A stretch of 52,160 nucleotides of DNA, taken from Deltaproteobacteria bacterium (GTDB lineage Bacteria; Myxococcota_A; UBA796; SXON01). Positions 1 to 8,385 of the stretch are shown piece after piece. The notes under the pieces are model-generated. The model saw only the letters and a program-made list of their open reading frames with translations, was not told where the DNA came from and did no database searches. A program made the position numbers and the translations under genes. Positions within the stretch are counted from its first letter, which is position 1. The number at the start of each line of letters is the position of its first letter. The stretch is from assembly GCA_947445035.1 (NCBI GenBank), contig CANFCK010000030.1, positions 1-52,160 on the forward strand. The letters are read 5' to 3'.

Positions 1-30
1 CTTTTTGCGTTTTCGGACCGCGACGCCCCC

Positions 31-819
31 TTACTCCGCCAACTCCTCCACCAAGAACTTCACGCTTCCCGCGGCGGGATTCGCGCTGTCGGTGATGGTG
101 ACGGTCACTTCGCCGACGTTGATGAAGTACAAGGACGGCGCGCCGAAGAAGGTTTGAACCTCGTCTTCGTCCACATGCTCGACGTTGCCCGCCGGAACCA
201 CCATGCTCGCCGGATCCGCCGACATGTCGGCCCCGAGGTCCCCGAGCAACCGCTCCCCGTTGATGTCCAACGGGATCGGCAACCATGCGAGCTGGGTGCC
301 CGCCGCCACCGTCACGAAGTTCGCCTCGGTCGCGCCGCTGTGCTTCCTGAAGTCGTCTTGCCATGGCCCACGGAGAAATGTGGCCAGATCCAGTGTATTC
401 GGCCGGTCGAAGGTGAGTTGGATGCGGTCGAAGGTCTCGTCGCCGAGGCGGGCCTCCATTTGGTACTCACCGGGGTCGCGGACGGACACGTTGAAACTCG
501 GCGCAATCTCGCCGTCGTGGTCGTCGTCGCCCGAGTCCTGGTCCGGCCCCGGCTGCGAGAGCGTCACGCCGTCGTCCGGGGTGATGACGTACTCGATCTC
601 GTCGGCCCGGGTGCCTGCGTCGTCCTTGCCCTCTCCTGTCAGGTCGATCCCGAAGGACTGCTCGTGCTCGGTGACGATGGCGGAGTCGGTGATGTCGTGC
701 TCGTCAAGGTAGTAGTCGCTCACGAGCGTGAACGTCATCCGACCGAGCTCGCCGTTGGTGCTGGCACTGTCAACACCGCAGCCAAAGGCGAAAAAAGCGA
801 GGAGGGGCGAGAGGCGCAT
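31..819 (-). CDS. Hypothetical lipoprotein
   Basis: 262-residue predicted lipoprotein. I chose the start at 819 because the N-terminus MRLSPLLAFFAFGCGVDS is a short hydrophobic signal ending in a lipobox (AFGC), so mature protein would begin at Cys14. A longer frame runs upstream to 906 but places charged residues before the signal. The mature part is acidic (a DSGDDDHDG stretch) and rich in beta-type sequence, including SFNVSVRDPGEYQMEARL and INVGEVTVTITDS, which suggests Ig-like strands. I do not recognise a family. It is likely attached to the outer or inner membrane by lipid. Nothing upstream on this strand looks co-transcribed, and the next gene (958-1371) lies 138 bases away on the same strand. 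Confidence 0.6.
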   Translation of the reverse strand: MRLSPLLAFFAFGCGVDSASTNGELGRMTFTLVSDYYLDEHDITDSAIVTEHEQSFGIDLTGEGKDDAGTRADEIEYVITPDDGVTLSQPGPDQDSGDDDHDGEIAPSFNVSVRDPGEYQMEARLGDETFDRIQLTFDRPNTLDLATFLRGPWQDDFRKHSGATEANFVTVAAGTQLAWLPIPLDINGERLLGDLGADMSADPASMVVPAGNVEHVDEDEVQTFFGAPSLYFINVGEVTVTITDSANPAAGSVKFLVEELAE

Positions 820-957
820 CGAAGGCTCCGGGTGTCCCATTGGGAAGCAAGCGCCATGCCATAACGGTGGAACGTGCATTTTTCCCTCGGAGATTCGCCC
901 GACCACGACGCGGATGTCGGCTCAGGAACGGCCGAGCGGGTCCGCAGCCGCGCGCCC

Positions 958-1371
958 CTACGCCTCCGCCGCGATCTCAATCGGTGGCGCAACCCGACTC
1001 GCGCACTCCCTTTCCACGGCCGCCAGGACCGTCTTGCGCGCCTTTTTCGCCGCTTCATAGCGACGCACTCGCAGCAGATCGACGAACGACAACGTCTGGA
1101 CCGCAGCCTGCACCTGCTTCACGTTGAGCTCGTCGTAGCCGGCCAGCGGCACGGCGACGGCGCGTTCGAGTTGCCGGGCGACGAACTGCTCCGCGACGTC
1201 AGCGGCGCGCGCGACCAGCGGCACGCTTTCGGGGGCCTTGCCGAGCCACGCCGAAGCGCGGGTGAGCACGTCGGTTTCGAGCGACCAGAGGCGCGCGACG
1301 CCCTCGTGACGAGCAACGTGAACCCGGTGGCGGGCATCACGGACGAGAGGGTGAAGATCGAGTAGAGACAT
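958..1371 (-). CDS. Small helical protein with a phasin/granule-protein-like C-terminal motif
   Basis: 137 residues, mostly helical. The start at 1371 is preceded by a strong Shine-Dalgarno (GGAGGA, bases 1377-1382) at ideal spacing. An alternative ATG at 1395 lies upstream of that site. The C-terminal half contains YDELNVKQVQAAVQTLS followed by LLRVRRYEAAKKARKTVL. From memory, this pattern (tyrosine-Asp-x-Leu-x-V, then a YEAAxKxRKTVL helix) occurs at the C-termini of actinobacterial lipid-droplet or PHA-granule-associated proteins, where it may be a small helical module. The N-terminal 80 residues form an amphipathic helical region, as in phasins. A role on storage granules is an inference; no polyester synthase gene lies in the window. 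It is divergent from the lipoprotein gene at 1496. Confidence 0.6.
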   Translation of the reverse strand: MSLLDLHPLVRDARHRVHVARHEGVARLWSLETDVLTRASAWLGKAPESVPLVARAADVAEQFVARQLERAVAVPLAGYDELNVKQVQAAVQTLSFVDLLRVRRYEAAKKARKTVLAAVERECASRVAPPIEIAAEA

Positions 1372-1376
1372 AGGTT

Positions 1377-1382
1377 TCCTCC
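1377..1382 (-). promoter_or_regulatory. Shine-Dalgarno site deciding the start of the 958-1371 gene
   Basis: Reads GGAGGA on the minus strand, about five bases before the ATG at 1371. It is among the best ribosome sites seen in the window and argues against the in-frame ATG at 1395. Confidence 0.65.
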
Positions 1383-1495
1383 GCTGAATGGCCATTCATT
1401 CGCTGCGGAGTAGGTAAGCGCCTCGCCATCAGCGTCAAGTAGACGTCGCGGACCCGCCGCGTTCCGGCTACCGTCGACTACTCCTGGCCTCCCAC

Positions 1496-2590
1496 ATGTT
1501 GCTGCTCCTCGTCCTCGCCTGCACTTCCGCCACCGACAGCGCCGACGAGGACACCGACCCGGCTGTCGACCCCGGCCCCGCCTCGGTCCTTGGGGATGAG
1601 GGGGGCGCCTTCGAGTGGACGCCGATTCTCACCGACGGAAACCGCCTCAGTGACCCGCGGGACCTCGGCTTCGACACCGCCGGACGGCTGTGGGTGGCCA
1701 ACCGAGAAGACGACCGAACCTTCATCGTCGTGGACCCCGGCACCGACGACGCCCAGGTGGAACGCCGGCGCGACGGCTACGCCGAACACTTCATGGAGGA
1801 GACGGCGGCGTTCTCCTTCGAGGGACTCTCTGGCGAGGGGAAGTACGGGCCCGAGTTCGGGTCCTGCGGCGAGTCTGAGAACACCTACAACGGCATGGCC
1901 CCGCCGAACGAGTTCATGGGCCCGGTTTTGTGGACGACGATGCTCGATGTGTTCGCCGAAGAGGACCCGTTGGGTCTCGGCAGCCACCTCGACATGCTCC
2001 ACCAGAGCCCGCTCTGCGTCGGCATCGCCTGGGAAAAGGACAACGTCTACTGGGTCTTTGACGGCTTCCACGATCGCATCGTCCGCAACGACTTCCTTGC
2101 CGACCACGACATCGGGCAGGACGACCACAGCGACGGCGTCATCTACCAATACTCGGAGCCCGAGGTCAAACGGGTCGAGAATGCGCCCGGCCACATGGCC
2201 TTCGACCATCAGAGCGGCATGCTCTACGTGGCCGACACCGGCAACGACCGCATCCTCCGGATCGACACCGCCACCGGCAGCCAGGGGAAGAAGCTGCGGC
2301 AAGGCGACGAGCCGATCGACACCTACGCGGCCTGGGACGACGTCGAATGGGAGGAGGTGGTCACCGACCTCGACAAGCCGGGCGGCCTGGCCCTGCACGA
2401 GGGGACGCTCATCGTCGGCGAATGGGGCACGGGGATGTTGTACGCCTACACCCTCGATGGCGAGCGGATCGGGAGCCTCGATACCGAAGTGGGTGACGAG
2501 GCGCTGTACGGGATCGAAGTCGGTCCCGACGGCAAGCTATGGATCACCGAGACCGCGACGCCCGCCGTTCTTCGCCTGGATATCCTCTGA
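1496..2590 (+). CDS. NHL-type beta-propeller lipoprotein
   Basis: 364 residues. The N-terminus MLLLLVLACTSATDSADED is a very short lipoprotein signal with Cys9 as the acylated residue, followed by an Asp/Ser/Thr/Pro linker. The rest has NHL/SMP-30-like blades: DPRDLGFDTAGRLWVANRE, GHMAFDHQSGMLYVADTGN with DRILRID, KPGGLALHEGTLIVGEWG, and ALYGIEVGPDGKLWITET. Each has the typical hydrophobic, D-x-x-G-x-L-[WYI]-[VI] strand pattern, consistent with a six-bladed propeller. Such proteins bind ligands or partners at the cell surface, and no catalytic site can be assigned. There are four cysteines in total: Cys9, two in the middle and one near WTTML, so a disulfide is possible. It is transcribed alone, divergent from the granule-like gene; the next plus-strand gene starts 75 bases downstream. 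Confidence 0.7.
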   Translation: MLLLLVLACTSATDSADEDTDPAVDPGPASVLGDEGGAFEWTPILTDGNRLSDPRDLGFDTAGRLWVANREDDRTFIVVDPGTDDAQVERRRDGYAEHFMEETAAFSFEGLSGEGKYGPEFGSCGESENTYNGMAPPNEFMGPVLWTTMLDVFAEEDPLGLGSHLDMLHQSPLCVGIAWEKDNVYWVFDGFHDRIVRNDFLADHDIGQDDHSDGVIYQYSEPEVKRVENAPGHMAFDHQSGMLYVADTGNDRILRIDTATGSQGKKLRQGDEPIDTYAAWDDVEWEEVVTDLDKPGGLALHEGTLIVGEWGTGMLYAYTLDGERIGSLDTEVGDEALYGIEVGPDGKLWITETATPAVLRLDIL

Positions 2591-2665
2591 TCGCCGCGCA
2601 CATGGGCACCACACCCGGCGCCTGAATAAGGCGGCGACGGTGTCGTAGACACGAGGGGAGTCACG

Positions 2666-3466
2666 ATGGGTATCCGAGACTGGTTCAAGAAGAAGCCCAA
2701 GACTGAGGCTGGGGCTGCCAGCGAACCCAAGCGGGAACGCGTGGGGGACCCCGACGTGATGGCCGCGATCCACGCCATCGACGGGACCGCACCCAGCATC
2801 AAGGCGGCCCGGAAGGCCGTGACCGACTCGCCGATGTCCAATTCCGAGCGCGCCGAGGCCTTTCGGCTCATCGCTGCTGCCGTCCCCTACCGAAACCAGA
2901 GGGACAACGCCGCCGATGGCGATGTCATGTGCAATATGACCAGCATGGCCATGTCGCTCAACGGTCTCGGCGTGGGCACCGACGAGTCCGATGGTACCCA
3001 GTTCGAAAACACACTCGACGCGAGGAGGAAAAAAGCGGGGCTCAGTCGCTACGATGAGAACCAGCGCGAAACGCTCGCTGAGAAGCAGGGGCTCGACGCC
3101 TCGACGCTGAAGACGCCCTCGTTCAGCGACGCCGCCGCCGCGAAAGACTGGTACGGAAAGAACGTGAAGCCGCGGTTGGAGGCGGGGCAGACGGCCACTT
3201 TCGGGGTGGAGGGCGACGGGTTCCGCCACGTGATCCGGCTTGAATGGGTGGAAGACAAGGGCCTCAAGATCGACGATCCGTTCGGCCGCGGGGTCAACGA
3301 AGATGACAAGGGCAAGGTCGGCTACGGCGCCCTCAACGCGCAGAAGGGGCAGGGCGGTGTCGGCGCGAACGACTTCATGCCCTGGGCGCAGGTGGCGCGG
3401 CTCAACGGCAACAAGTACGTCCAACTGTACGGCGAACGCGCCCAGAAGGTAAAAAAGCGGGCGTAA
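2666..3466 (+). CDS. C39-like papain-fold cysteine peptidase
   Basis: 266 residues. The start has a strong ribosome site (GAGGGGAG, 2653-2660). The region YRNQRDNAADGDVMCNMTS (residues 75-93) matches the Q-x-DN...-CNxTSxAM signature of C39-like/bacteriocin-peptidase-fold cysteine peptidases, with Cys89 as the expected nucleophile. His188 (FRHVIRLEWV) and Asp203/204 (KIDDPFGR) fit the His and Asp positions. The N-terminus MGIRDWFKKKPKTEAG is basic and amphipathic with no signal peptide, so the protein is cytoplasmic or exported by a non-Sec route. No ABC exporter or bacteriocin precursor lies nearby, so it is not the peptidase domain of a bacteriocin transporter. A cell-wall or effector peptidase is possible, but the substrate is unknown. 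It is convergent with the reductase gene ending at 3473. Confidence 0.65.
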   Translation: MGIRDWFKKKPKTEAGAASEPKRERVGDPDVMAAIHAIDGTAPSIKAARKAVTDSPMSNSERAEAFRLIAAAVPYRNQRDNAADGDVMCNMTSMAMSLNGLGVGTDESDGTQFENTLDARRKKAGLSRYDENQRETLAEKQGLDASTLKTPSFSDAAAAKDWYGKNVKPRLEAGQTATFGVEGDGFRHVIRLEWVEDKGLKIDDPFGRGVNEDDKGKVGYGALNAQKGQGGVGANDFMPWAQVARLNGNKYVQLYGERAQKVKKRA

Positions 3467-3472
3467 CCGCCG

Positions 3473-4225
3473 TCAACCCGGCAGTCTCTCCCACCACGGG
3501 GGCAACGTCGCGGGCGACAACCGTGCATCGCGAGGTCGCGGCCCGAGGCCCAGCTCGCCCATCCGCGCCGGCTCAACGCTTCCAGAGGCGAGGCGCGCCC
3601 GCACCGCACAGGCGAATCCATACCAGCTCGTCTGTCCTGCGCCCGCAAGGTGCGTGATGCCCCGCGGCAGCTCCAGGAGGGCGCTGGCGACGTCGTCACA
3701 GTGGGTAGGCTGCACGACGACGTCGTAGATCGCGCGCACACGCTCGCCCTGTCGGAGCCGCCCCGCCACCGTCGAGGCAAAGGTCTTCCCGCCCGGGCCG
3801 AAAACCCATCCAACGCGGACGAGGTGCCCCCCGGCCGCGAGAACTCCGCCCTCGGCCTCGACCTTCTGCCGCGCGTACACCGACCCCGGGCTCGGCGCCC
3901 CCTCCGGCGCGTGCGGCCCAGACCCGCCGAAGACGAAGTTGCTGGACAGAAACCAGGTCGGCGTCACCCGCGCCCAGGCCACGGGCGCCTCGACGTTCAC
4001 CGCCCGACTGCGGGTATCTCCGGCTGCCCCATCCACGTTGGTGAACGCGGCGCAGAAAATCGTCGCATCCGGGAGATACTCGTCGAGCGCCTGCCCCATC
4101 GCTGTCACATCGGTCACATCGCACTGATCGCGGGTGAGTCCAACCGCCTCGACCCCGGCCTTCGTCGCGGCCCGGAGCAGAGCCCGTCCGATGAGACCGC
4201 CTGCGCCGACCACCAGCACGCGCAT
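3473..4225 (-). CDS. RmlD-like NAD(P)-dependent sugar reductase/epimerase (extended SDR)
   Basis: 250 residues, extended short-chain dehydrogenase fold. The N-terminal Rossmann motif is VVGAGGLIGRAL. It is followed by DQCDVTD (adenine-binding Asp) and the RmlD-style AFTNVDGAAGD segment. SSNFVFGG corresponds to the STDYVFDG strand of dTDP-4-dehydrorhamnose reductases, and YARQK is the catalytic YxxxK. It is slightly short for RmlD (about 290), with an abbreviated C-terminal substrate region, so the sugar nucleotide cannot be named. The ATG shares one base with the stop of lgt (TGATG), indicating translational coupling at the end of the lspA-lgt operon. No other dTDP-rhamnose genes are present. 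Confidence 0.75.
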   Translation of the reverse strand: MRVLVVGAGGLIGRALLRAATKAGVEAVGLTRDQCDVTDVTAMGQALDEYLPDATIFCAAFTNVDGAAGDTRSRAVNVEAPVAWARVTPTWFLSSNFVFGGSGPHAPEGAPSPGSVYARQKVEAEGGVLAAGGHLVRVGWVFGPGGKTFASTVAGRLRQGERVRAIYDVVVQPTHCDDVASALLELPRGITHLAGAGQTSWYGFACAVRARLASGSVEPARMGELGLGPRPRDARLSPATLPPWWERLPG

Positions 4226-5004
4226 CAGCCTACGGACACCTTTTCGAGGGTCGGGCGAACCTTTCGTTGCGTGATCACGATGACGATGGCCGCCGCGGTC
4301 AGTGCGATTGCGGTGGCTTGTCCGGTGCTCAAAAGTCCGCCGAATACGAATCCCCGGTCATCCGCGCGCATCGTCTCGTTCCACGCCCGGAAAATGCCGT
4401 ACAGCGACAAGAGCAGCGCAAGACGCTGTCCGACGAAGCGTCGCGGAAGCGACCAAAAAAGCGCGAAAAGCGCCAAGTTGAACAGGACCTCGTGGACCTG
4501 CGTCGGCACCCGCGCCACCCCCGCCGGCGCCACCGCCCCCTCGGGAAACGTGACCTGCCACCAACTGTCGGTGGGCGCCCCGTAGCAGCAGCCCGCCAGG
4601 AGGCAACCCACCCGACCCAGTGCGTGTCCGAGCGCCACCGACGGGGCCATCAGGTCGGTCAGCGCGAAGAAAGAAATCCCTTTCCACCTGCCGTAGGCCG
4701 CGTAGGCAGCCAGGGTCAGGATCAGGCCGCCGTAAAAGACCATGCCCCCATCCCGGAGCGCGAACACCCTCAGCGGCTCGTCCCAACTGAACCGCCACAA
4801 GTGGGAGCGCACGTATTCGGCCCGAGAGCCGACGATTCCCGCCACCATCGCGATGATACCGAGGTCCCAGGCGATCTCGAACGGAAGCCCATCACGACGA
4901 GCACGTACGCCGCCGACCAGGAGTCCGATTAGCAGGCCGAGGGCCAGACAAACGCCATAGGTCGGAATCGCGTAACCGCCGACGTCGAGCAGGACCGGAT
5001 GCAC
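4225..5004 (-). CDS. lgt: Prolipoprotein diacylglyceryl transferase Lgt
   Basis: 259-residue multi-pass inner-membrane enzyme that transfers diacylglycerol from phosphatidylglycerol to the lipobox cysteine of prolipoproteins. The sequence begins PVLLDVGGYAIPTYGVCLAL as in Lgt. It carries the family segment ALGRVGCLLAGCCYGAPT followed by PTQVHE. At least six hydrophobic spans are visible. The cysteine-rich GRVGCLLAGCCYG variant of the signature is what I remember from deltaproteobacterial and Bacteroidetes-type proteins rather than the E. coli GRxGNFxN form. The start is GTG, sharing one base with the TAG stop of lspA (TAGTG). Its pairing with lspA fits the many lipoprotein genes in this window. 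Confidence 0.92.
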   Translation of the reverse strand: MHPVLLDVGGYAIPTYGVCLALGLLIGLLVGGVRARRDGLPFEIAWDLGIIAMVAGIVGSRAEYVRSHLWRFSWDEPLRVFALRDGGMVFYGGLILTLAAYAAYGRWKGISFFALTDLMAPSVALGHALGRVGCLLAGCCYGAPTDSWWQVTFPEGAVAPAGVARVPTQVHEVLFNLALFALFWSLPRRFVGQRLALLLSLYGIFRAWNETMRADDRGFVFGGLLSTGQATAIALTAAAIVIVITQRKVRPTLEKVSVG

Positions 5005-5576
5005 TAGTCCGCCGTGGGCTTGGCGTCCGGGGCCGGAGGAGCCGCGATCTCCGTGGGCTTTTCAAGCTTATCCCACCCCTTGATGTACACCAGGGCGAAG
5101 ATGCCAACGCCCACGACGATGGCCGCGTCCGCCACGTTGAAGATCGGGTAGGTGTTGGTGTTCAGCTTGGCGATCATCCAGCTTCGAAGAGGTTCGAAGC
5201 CGGCGTACACCTTGATCATGTCGGTGACCTCCCCGGCCATGATCCGGTCCACGAGGTTGCCGATCGCGCCGGAGAGGATGGCGCCCATGGCGAAGGCCTG
5301 GAGCCGATCTTTGTCGGGGAGCTGTCGCCAACCCTGCACGATCACGACGACTGCGACGGCGGTGAACACGTAGAAGACTTGGAGCCGATATTCGAAGTCA
5401 TCCAGCGCCGAGAAGGCAGCGCCCTTGTTCTTCGCGTGGGTGATCGACAGAAAGTCCGGAATCACCTTGAGTTCCTCGCGCATCTCGACGTTGGCTCGCA
5501 CCCACCACTTGGTGGCCTGATCCAACGCGAAGAGCACGAGGGCAGCGGCAGCAAAAAACACGGCTTTCGGTGACAT
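5004..5576 (-). CDS. lspA: Signal peptidase II LspA
   Basis: 190-residue lipoprotein signal peptidase, an inner-membrane aspartic protease that removes the signal of diacylglyceryl-prolipoproteins. I start at 5576 (MSPKAVFFAAAALVLFALDQ) because this gives the normal first membrane helix with DQATK. Family motifs follow in order: THAKNKGAAFS (N-x-G-x-AF), GAIGNLVDRI (catalytic Asp in GNxxDR) and PIFNVADAAIVVG (second Asp in FNxAD). Four membrane helices are visible. The C-terminus has a Pro/Ala-rich tail (IAAPPAPDAKPTAD) that is longer than usual. It is first gene of the lspA-lgt-reductase operon and divergent from the ETF-QO gene across about 110 bases. Confidence 0.93.
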   Translation of the reverse strand: MSPKAVFFAAAALVLFALDQATKWWVRANVEMREELKVIPDFLSITHAKNKGAAFSALDDFEYRLQVFYVFTAVAVVVIVQGWRQLPDKDRLQAFAMGAILSGAIGNLVDRIMAGEVTDMIKVYAGFEPLRSWMIAKLNTNTYPIFNVADAAIVVGVGIFALVYIKGWDKLEKPTEIAAPPAPDAKPTAD

Positions 5577-5688
5577 GGGGGTCCGATCCCGGCGACGATA
5601 GCCCAACGGCCTCCGTGCGTCGACCGCCCGTGACGCTCCGGTGCAAAGCCAGTGTCGGCCGGTTAGATCGCACGCCCTCGAGAAACTG

Positions 5689-7362
5689 ATGCAGCGCGAA
5701 ACGATGCCGGTCGATGTTCTGTTCGTGGGTGGCGGGCCTGCTTGCCTCGCTGGCGCGATCCGCCTGCAAGACCTCATCGCCGCGCATCAGGCGTCCGGCG
5801 CTGAGCCCAAGCTCGCCGACCTCACCATCGGACTGATGGAAAAGGGCTCCGAGATCGGCTCCCACGCCATCTCAGGCGCCGTGCTCGATACCAAGGCGTT
5901 GGACGAGCTGATCCCCAGCTGGAAGTCCCTTGAGCCGACCTTCGTTGAGCGCATCATCGAGAAGGAGAGTTTCGTCACGCTCACCAAGAAGCACGCCATC
6001 GCCGCCCCGATGATGCCTCCTGGCATGGAAGATCACGGCCGGCCGATCATCAGCATCGCCAAGTTCCAGAAGTGGCTGGCCGCCCAGGCCGAAGCGCGTG
6101 GCGTCAGCTTGTTCGCCGGCTTCGCGGGCACCCAACTGCTCTACGAAGACGGCGCTGTCGCGGGCGTGCGTACTGGGGACAAGGGCATCGGTCCCGACGG
6201 CCAGCCCAAGCCCGGCTTCGAGCCCGGCATCGACATCCCCGCCAAGGTCACCATCCTCGGCGAAGGCCCCCGCGGCACGCTCAGCCGGCAGCTCATCAAC
6301 CGCTACCAACTCGACAAAGATAGCCAGCCGATGGTCTACGAGATCGGCGTCAAAGAGGTCATCGAGATGCCGCCGGGCAGCGTGACCCAGGGCGAGGTCA
6401 TGCTCACCTTTGGCTATCCGCTGGACCTGCAGACCTTCGGCGGCGCGTTCATCTACTCCCTGGCCGGCGATCGGTATGCCATCGGCCTGCTGGTGGGCCT
6501 CGACGCGCGCGATCCGGCGATGGACGCGCACTATTTGCTCCAGAAGCTCAAGGATCACCCGACGATTCGCGCCAAGCTCGCCGGCGGCAAGGTGGTCAAG
6601 TACGGGGCAAAGGCGGTCACCGTCGGCGGGTGGCCCTCGATCCCGAAGCTCTACGCACCCGGCGCGATGCTCGTGGGCGACAGCGCCAGCTTCCTGAACC
6701 CGGGCCGCATCAAGGGCATCCATCTGTCGATGAAATCGGGCATGCTCGCGGCAGAGGCGGCGTTCGAAGCTCTTAAACGCGGCGAGTCCAGCGAATCGGT
6801 GCTGTCCGTCTATAAAAAGGCGGTCGATGACAGTTGGATCCGCACCGAGATGGAGCCGATGAAGAACTTCCATCCGGCCATGGAAAAGGGCGTCCTCGGA
6901 GGCATGGCCTCGGTGGGGCTGTCGTTGCTCTTCGGTCCGGGGGCTCAAAAACCCTTCCACGCCGATCACGAGCACATGCACAAGAACGCAGCCGTCCGGG
7001 GGCAGCACCCCTACCCCAGTCGCGACGATGTAGTGTACGACGGCACCTACATCGTGGACAAGCTGACGGACGTGTACCACTCGGGCACCAAGCACGAAGA
7101 AAAGCAGCCCGCTCACCTGCATGTGGTCGATACCAACATCTGCGCAACCCAATGCGCCGAGGAGTACGGAAACCCCTGCACCCGCTTCTGCCCGGCCCAG
7201 GTCTACAACATGCACCACAACGAGAAGACCGGGCGCAAAGAGCTGCAGATCGACTTTTCCAACTGCGTGCACTGCAAGACCTGCGACATTCGCGACCCCT
7301 ACCAGATCATCACTTGGGTGCCGCCGGAGGGTGGGCAGGGTCCGGAGTACGGGACTCTGTAG
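5689..7362 (+). CDS. Electron transfer flavoprotein:ubiquinone oxidoreductase
   Basis: 557 residues, the normal ETF-QO length. It passes electrons from electron transfer flavoprotein to the membrane quinone pool through FAD and a 4Fe-4S cluster, linking beta-oxidation to respiration. The C-terminal ferredoxin-like domain has Cys501 (FCPAQVYNMH) and NCVHCKTCDIRDPYQ with Cys526, 529 and 532, the four cluster ligands. The end, IITWVPPEGGQGPEYGTL, is family-typical. The GDSASFLNPGRIKGIHLSMK segment is the second FAD region. The N-terminal dinucleotide motif reads GGGPAC (residues 14-19), so the third glycine of GxGxxG is Cys19, which is unusual. The start at 5689 is chosen by homology (MQRETMPVDVLFVGGG). 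The ribosome site is weak, and ATG 5704 is an alternative. Confidence 0.9.
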   Translation: MQRETMPVDVLFVGGGPACLAGAIRLQDLIAAHQASGAEPKLADLTIGLMEKGSEIGSHAISGAVLDTKALDELIPSWKSLEPTFVERIIEKESFVTLTKKHAIAAPMMPPGMEDHGRPIISIAKFQKWLAAQAEARGVSLFAGFAGTQLLYEDGAVAGVRTGDKGIGPDGQPKPGFEPGIDIPAKVTILGEGPRGTLSRQLINRYQLDKDSQPMVYEIGVKEVIEMPPGSVTQGEVMLTFGYPLDLQTFGGAFIYSLAGDRYAIGLLVGLDARDPAMDAHYLLQKLKDHPTIRAKLAGGKVVKYGAKAVTVGGWPSIPKLYAPGAMLVGDSASFLNPGRIKGIHLSMKSGMLAAEAAFEALKRGESSESVLSVYKKAVDDSWIRTEMEPMKNFHPAMEKGVLGGMASVGLSLLFGPGAQKPFHADHEHMHKNAAVRGQHPYPSRDDVVYDGTYIVDKLTDVYHSGTKHEEKQPAHLHVVDTNICATQCAEEYGNPCTRFCPAQVYNMHHNEKTGRKELQIDFSNCVHCKTCDIRDPYQIITWVPPEGGQGPEYGTL

Positions 7363-7671
7363 GGCGCAAGGGTCTGCGGCAACATCGTCACCGGCGTGGC
7401 CGCACCAAAGCGCAGGTCCACGCAGCCGAGCTCGGTCTGGGCCGCGGCGACGTTCACATGTTCCACGACGGCGGGTGTGCTGCCCCACTCCGCAAGCGTG
7501 CTGGTCGCTTCTCCCTTCCCCACGCGGCTTTCAGGCACGCGGCCGGTCAGGGGTCGATGCGGGTCACGGGGGCGGCAGCGTCCGACATCTGGGGCTCTAA
7601 CGGAGGGCGGCCGCCGCCAAGGCGTCGCCGCGTGCTGCGGTCGCCGGAGGCTCCCTGCGCCCGCTGCCGCG
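7363..7671. other. Intergenic region of about 310 bases, no gene assigned
   Basis: Lies between the convergent ends of the ETF-QO gene and the FabL-like gene. A minus-strand open frame (GTG at 7538, running into the ETF-QO coding end at 7299) has protein-like sequence such as GSTPAVVEHVNVAAAQTEL, but it has no clear ribosome site, no recognised family, and ends inside a sure gene on the other strand. It may be a decayed coding remnant. No tRNA, repeat array or T-tailed terminator was seen. Confidence 0.4.
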
Positions 7672-8385
7672 CTACCGCAGACTCATCCCCCCGTCGGCCA
7701 CGATCACCTGGCCGGTCAGCCAGTGCGCGCGCGGATCGATGAGCAGGTCCACGATCTTCGCGATGTCGTCGGGCTCACCGCAGCGCCCCAGCGGCGTGAG
7801 CTTCTCGGCCAGGGCCACCATCTGCGCGCCCCCATCGGGGAAATAGCGGAGCGCGTCGGTGCGGATCACCCCCCCACAGACCGTGTTCACCCGCACCCGC
7901 GGGGCCATGTCCACCGCGAGCTGCCTCGTGAGCGCCTCCAGCCCCGCCTTCGCCGCACCCATCGCCGCGTAGCCGGGGACGTGCTGGCGGCTCCCCATCG
8001 ACGACAGGCCGATCACGCTGGCCCCGTCGTTGAACCGGCACAAGCGCGTCAAAAGCCAGAAGGGCCGCAACGAGGACTCCATCGTGAGGTCCCACTGGGA
8101 GGTCCGGATCTGGTCCCACGGCTTGAGCACCCCGATCGCCGCGTTGTGCACGAGCACGTCGACGCCGTCCAGAGTCGCGGCCAGCCGCGTGAGGTCGGCC
8201 TCGGAGCGAACGTCGCCCTGGACCACCACGGCATCGGCACCGTGCGCTCGCACGTCGGCCGCTACCGCCTCGGCCGCGCCTTCGTTCTGGAGATAATTGA
8301 CCACGATCCGCCTACCGGGCGCCGCAAGCTGGCGCGCGATGGCGGCGCCGATGCCGCGGCTGGCGCCGGTGATGAGGATGTTCAT
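7672..8385 (-). CDS. FabL-like enoyl-ACP reductase (SDR family)
   Basis: 237-residue classical short-chain dehydrogenase. TGASRGIG is the cofactor-binding loop and NAAIGVLKP the NNAG-type strand. The catalytic tyrosine and lysine are spaced Y-x6-K (YAAMGAAK) instead of Y-x3-K. This spacing, together with ALTRQLAVDMAP and CGGVIRTDALRYFP, matches Bacillus FabL-type NADPH enoyl-ACP reductases, where I recall NNAASGVLRP, ALEALTRYLAVELSP and SGGAIDTDALKHFP. The last step of each fatty-acid elongation cycle is therefore the likely role; a different SDR with the same spacing is possible. It is a single gene, about 90 bases downstream of murJ on the same strand. Confidence 0.72.
   Translation of the reverse strand: MNILITGASRGIGAAIARQLAAPGRRIVVNYLQNEGAAEAVAADVRAHGADAVVVQGDVRSEADLTRLAATLDGVDVLVHNAAIGVLKPWDQIRTSQWDLTMESSLRPFWLLTRLCRFNDGASVIGLSSMGSRQHVPGYAAMGAAKAGLEALTRQLAVDMAPRVRVNTVCGGVIRTDALRYFPDGGAQMVALAEKLTPLGRCGEPDDIAKIVDLLIDPRAHWLTGQVIVADGGMSLR

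Noticed and set aside
5872..7488. Minus-strand open frame of about 540 codons opposite ETF-QO
   Set aside because: The plus strand encodes an unmistakable ETF-QO with iron-sulfur cysteines; the antisense translation has no family features.
7299..7538. Minus-strand short open frame after ETF-QO
   Set aside because: Some protein-like sequence but no ribosome site, no family, and it ends inside the ETF-QO coding region; described only as part of the gap.
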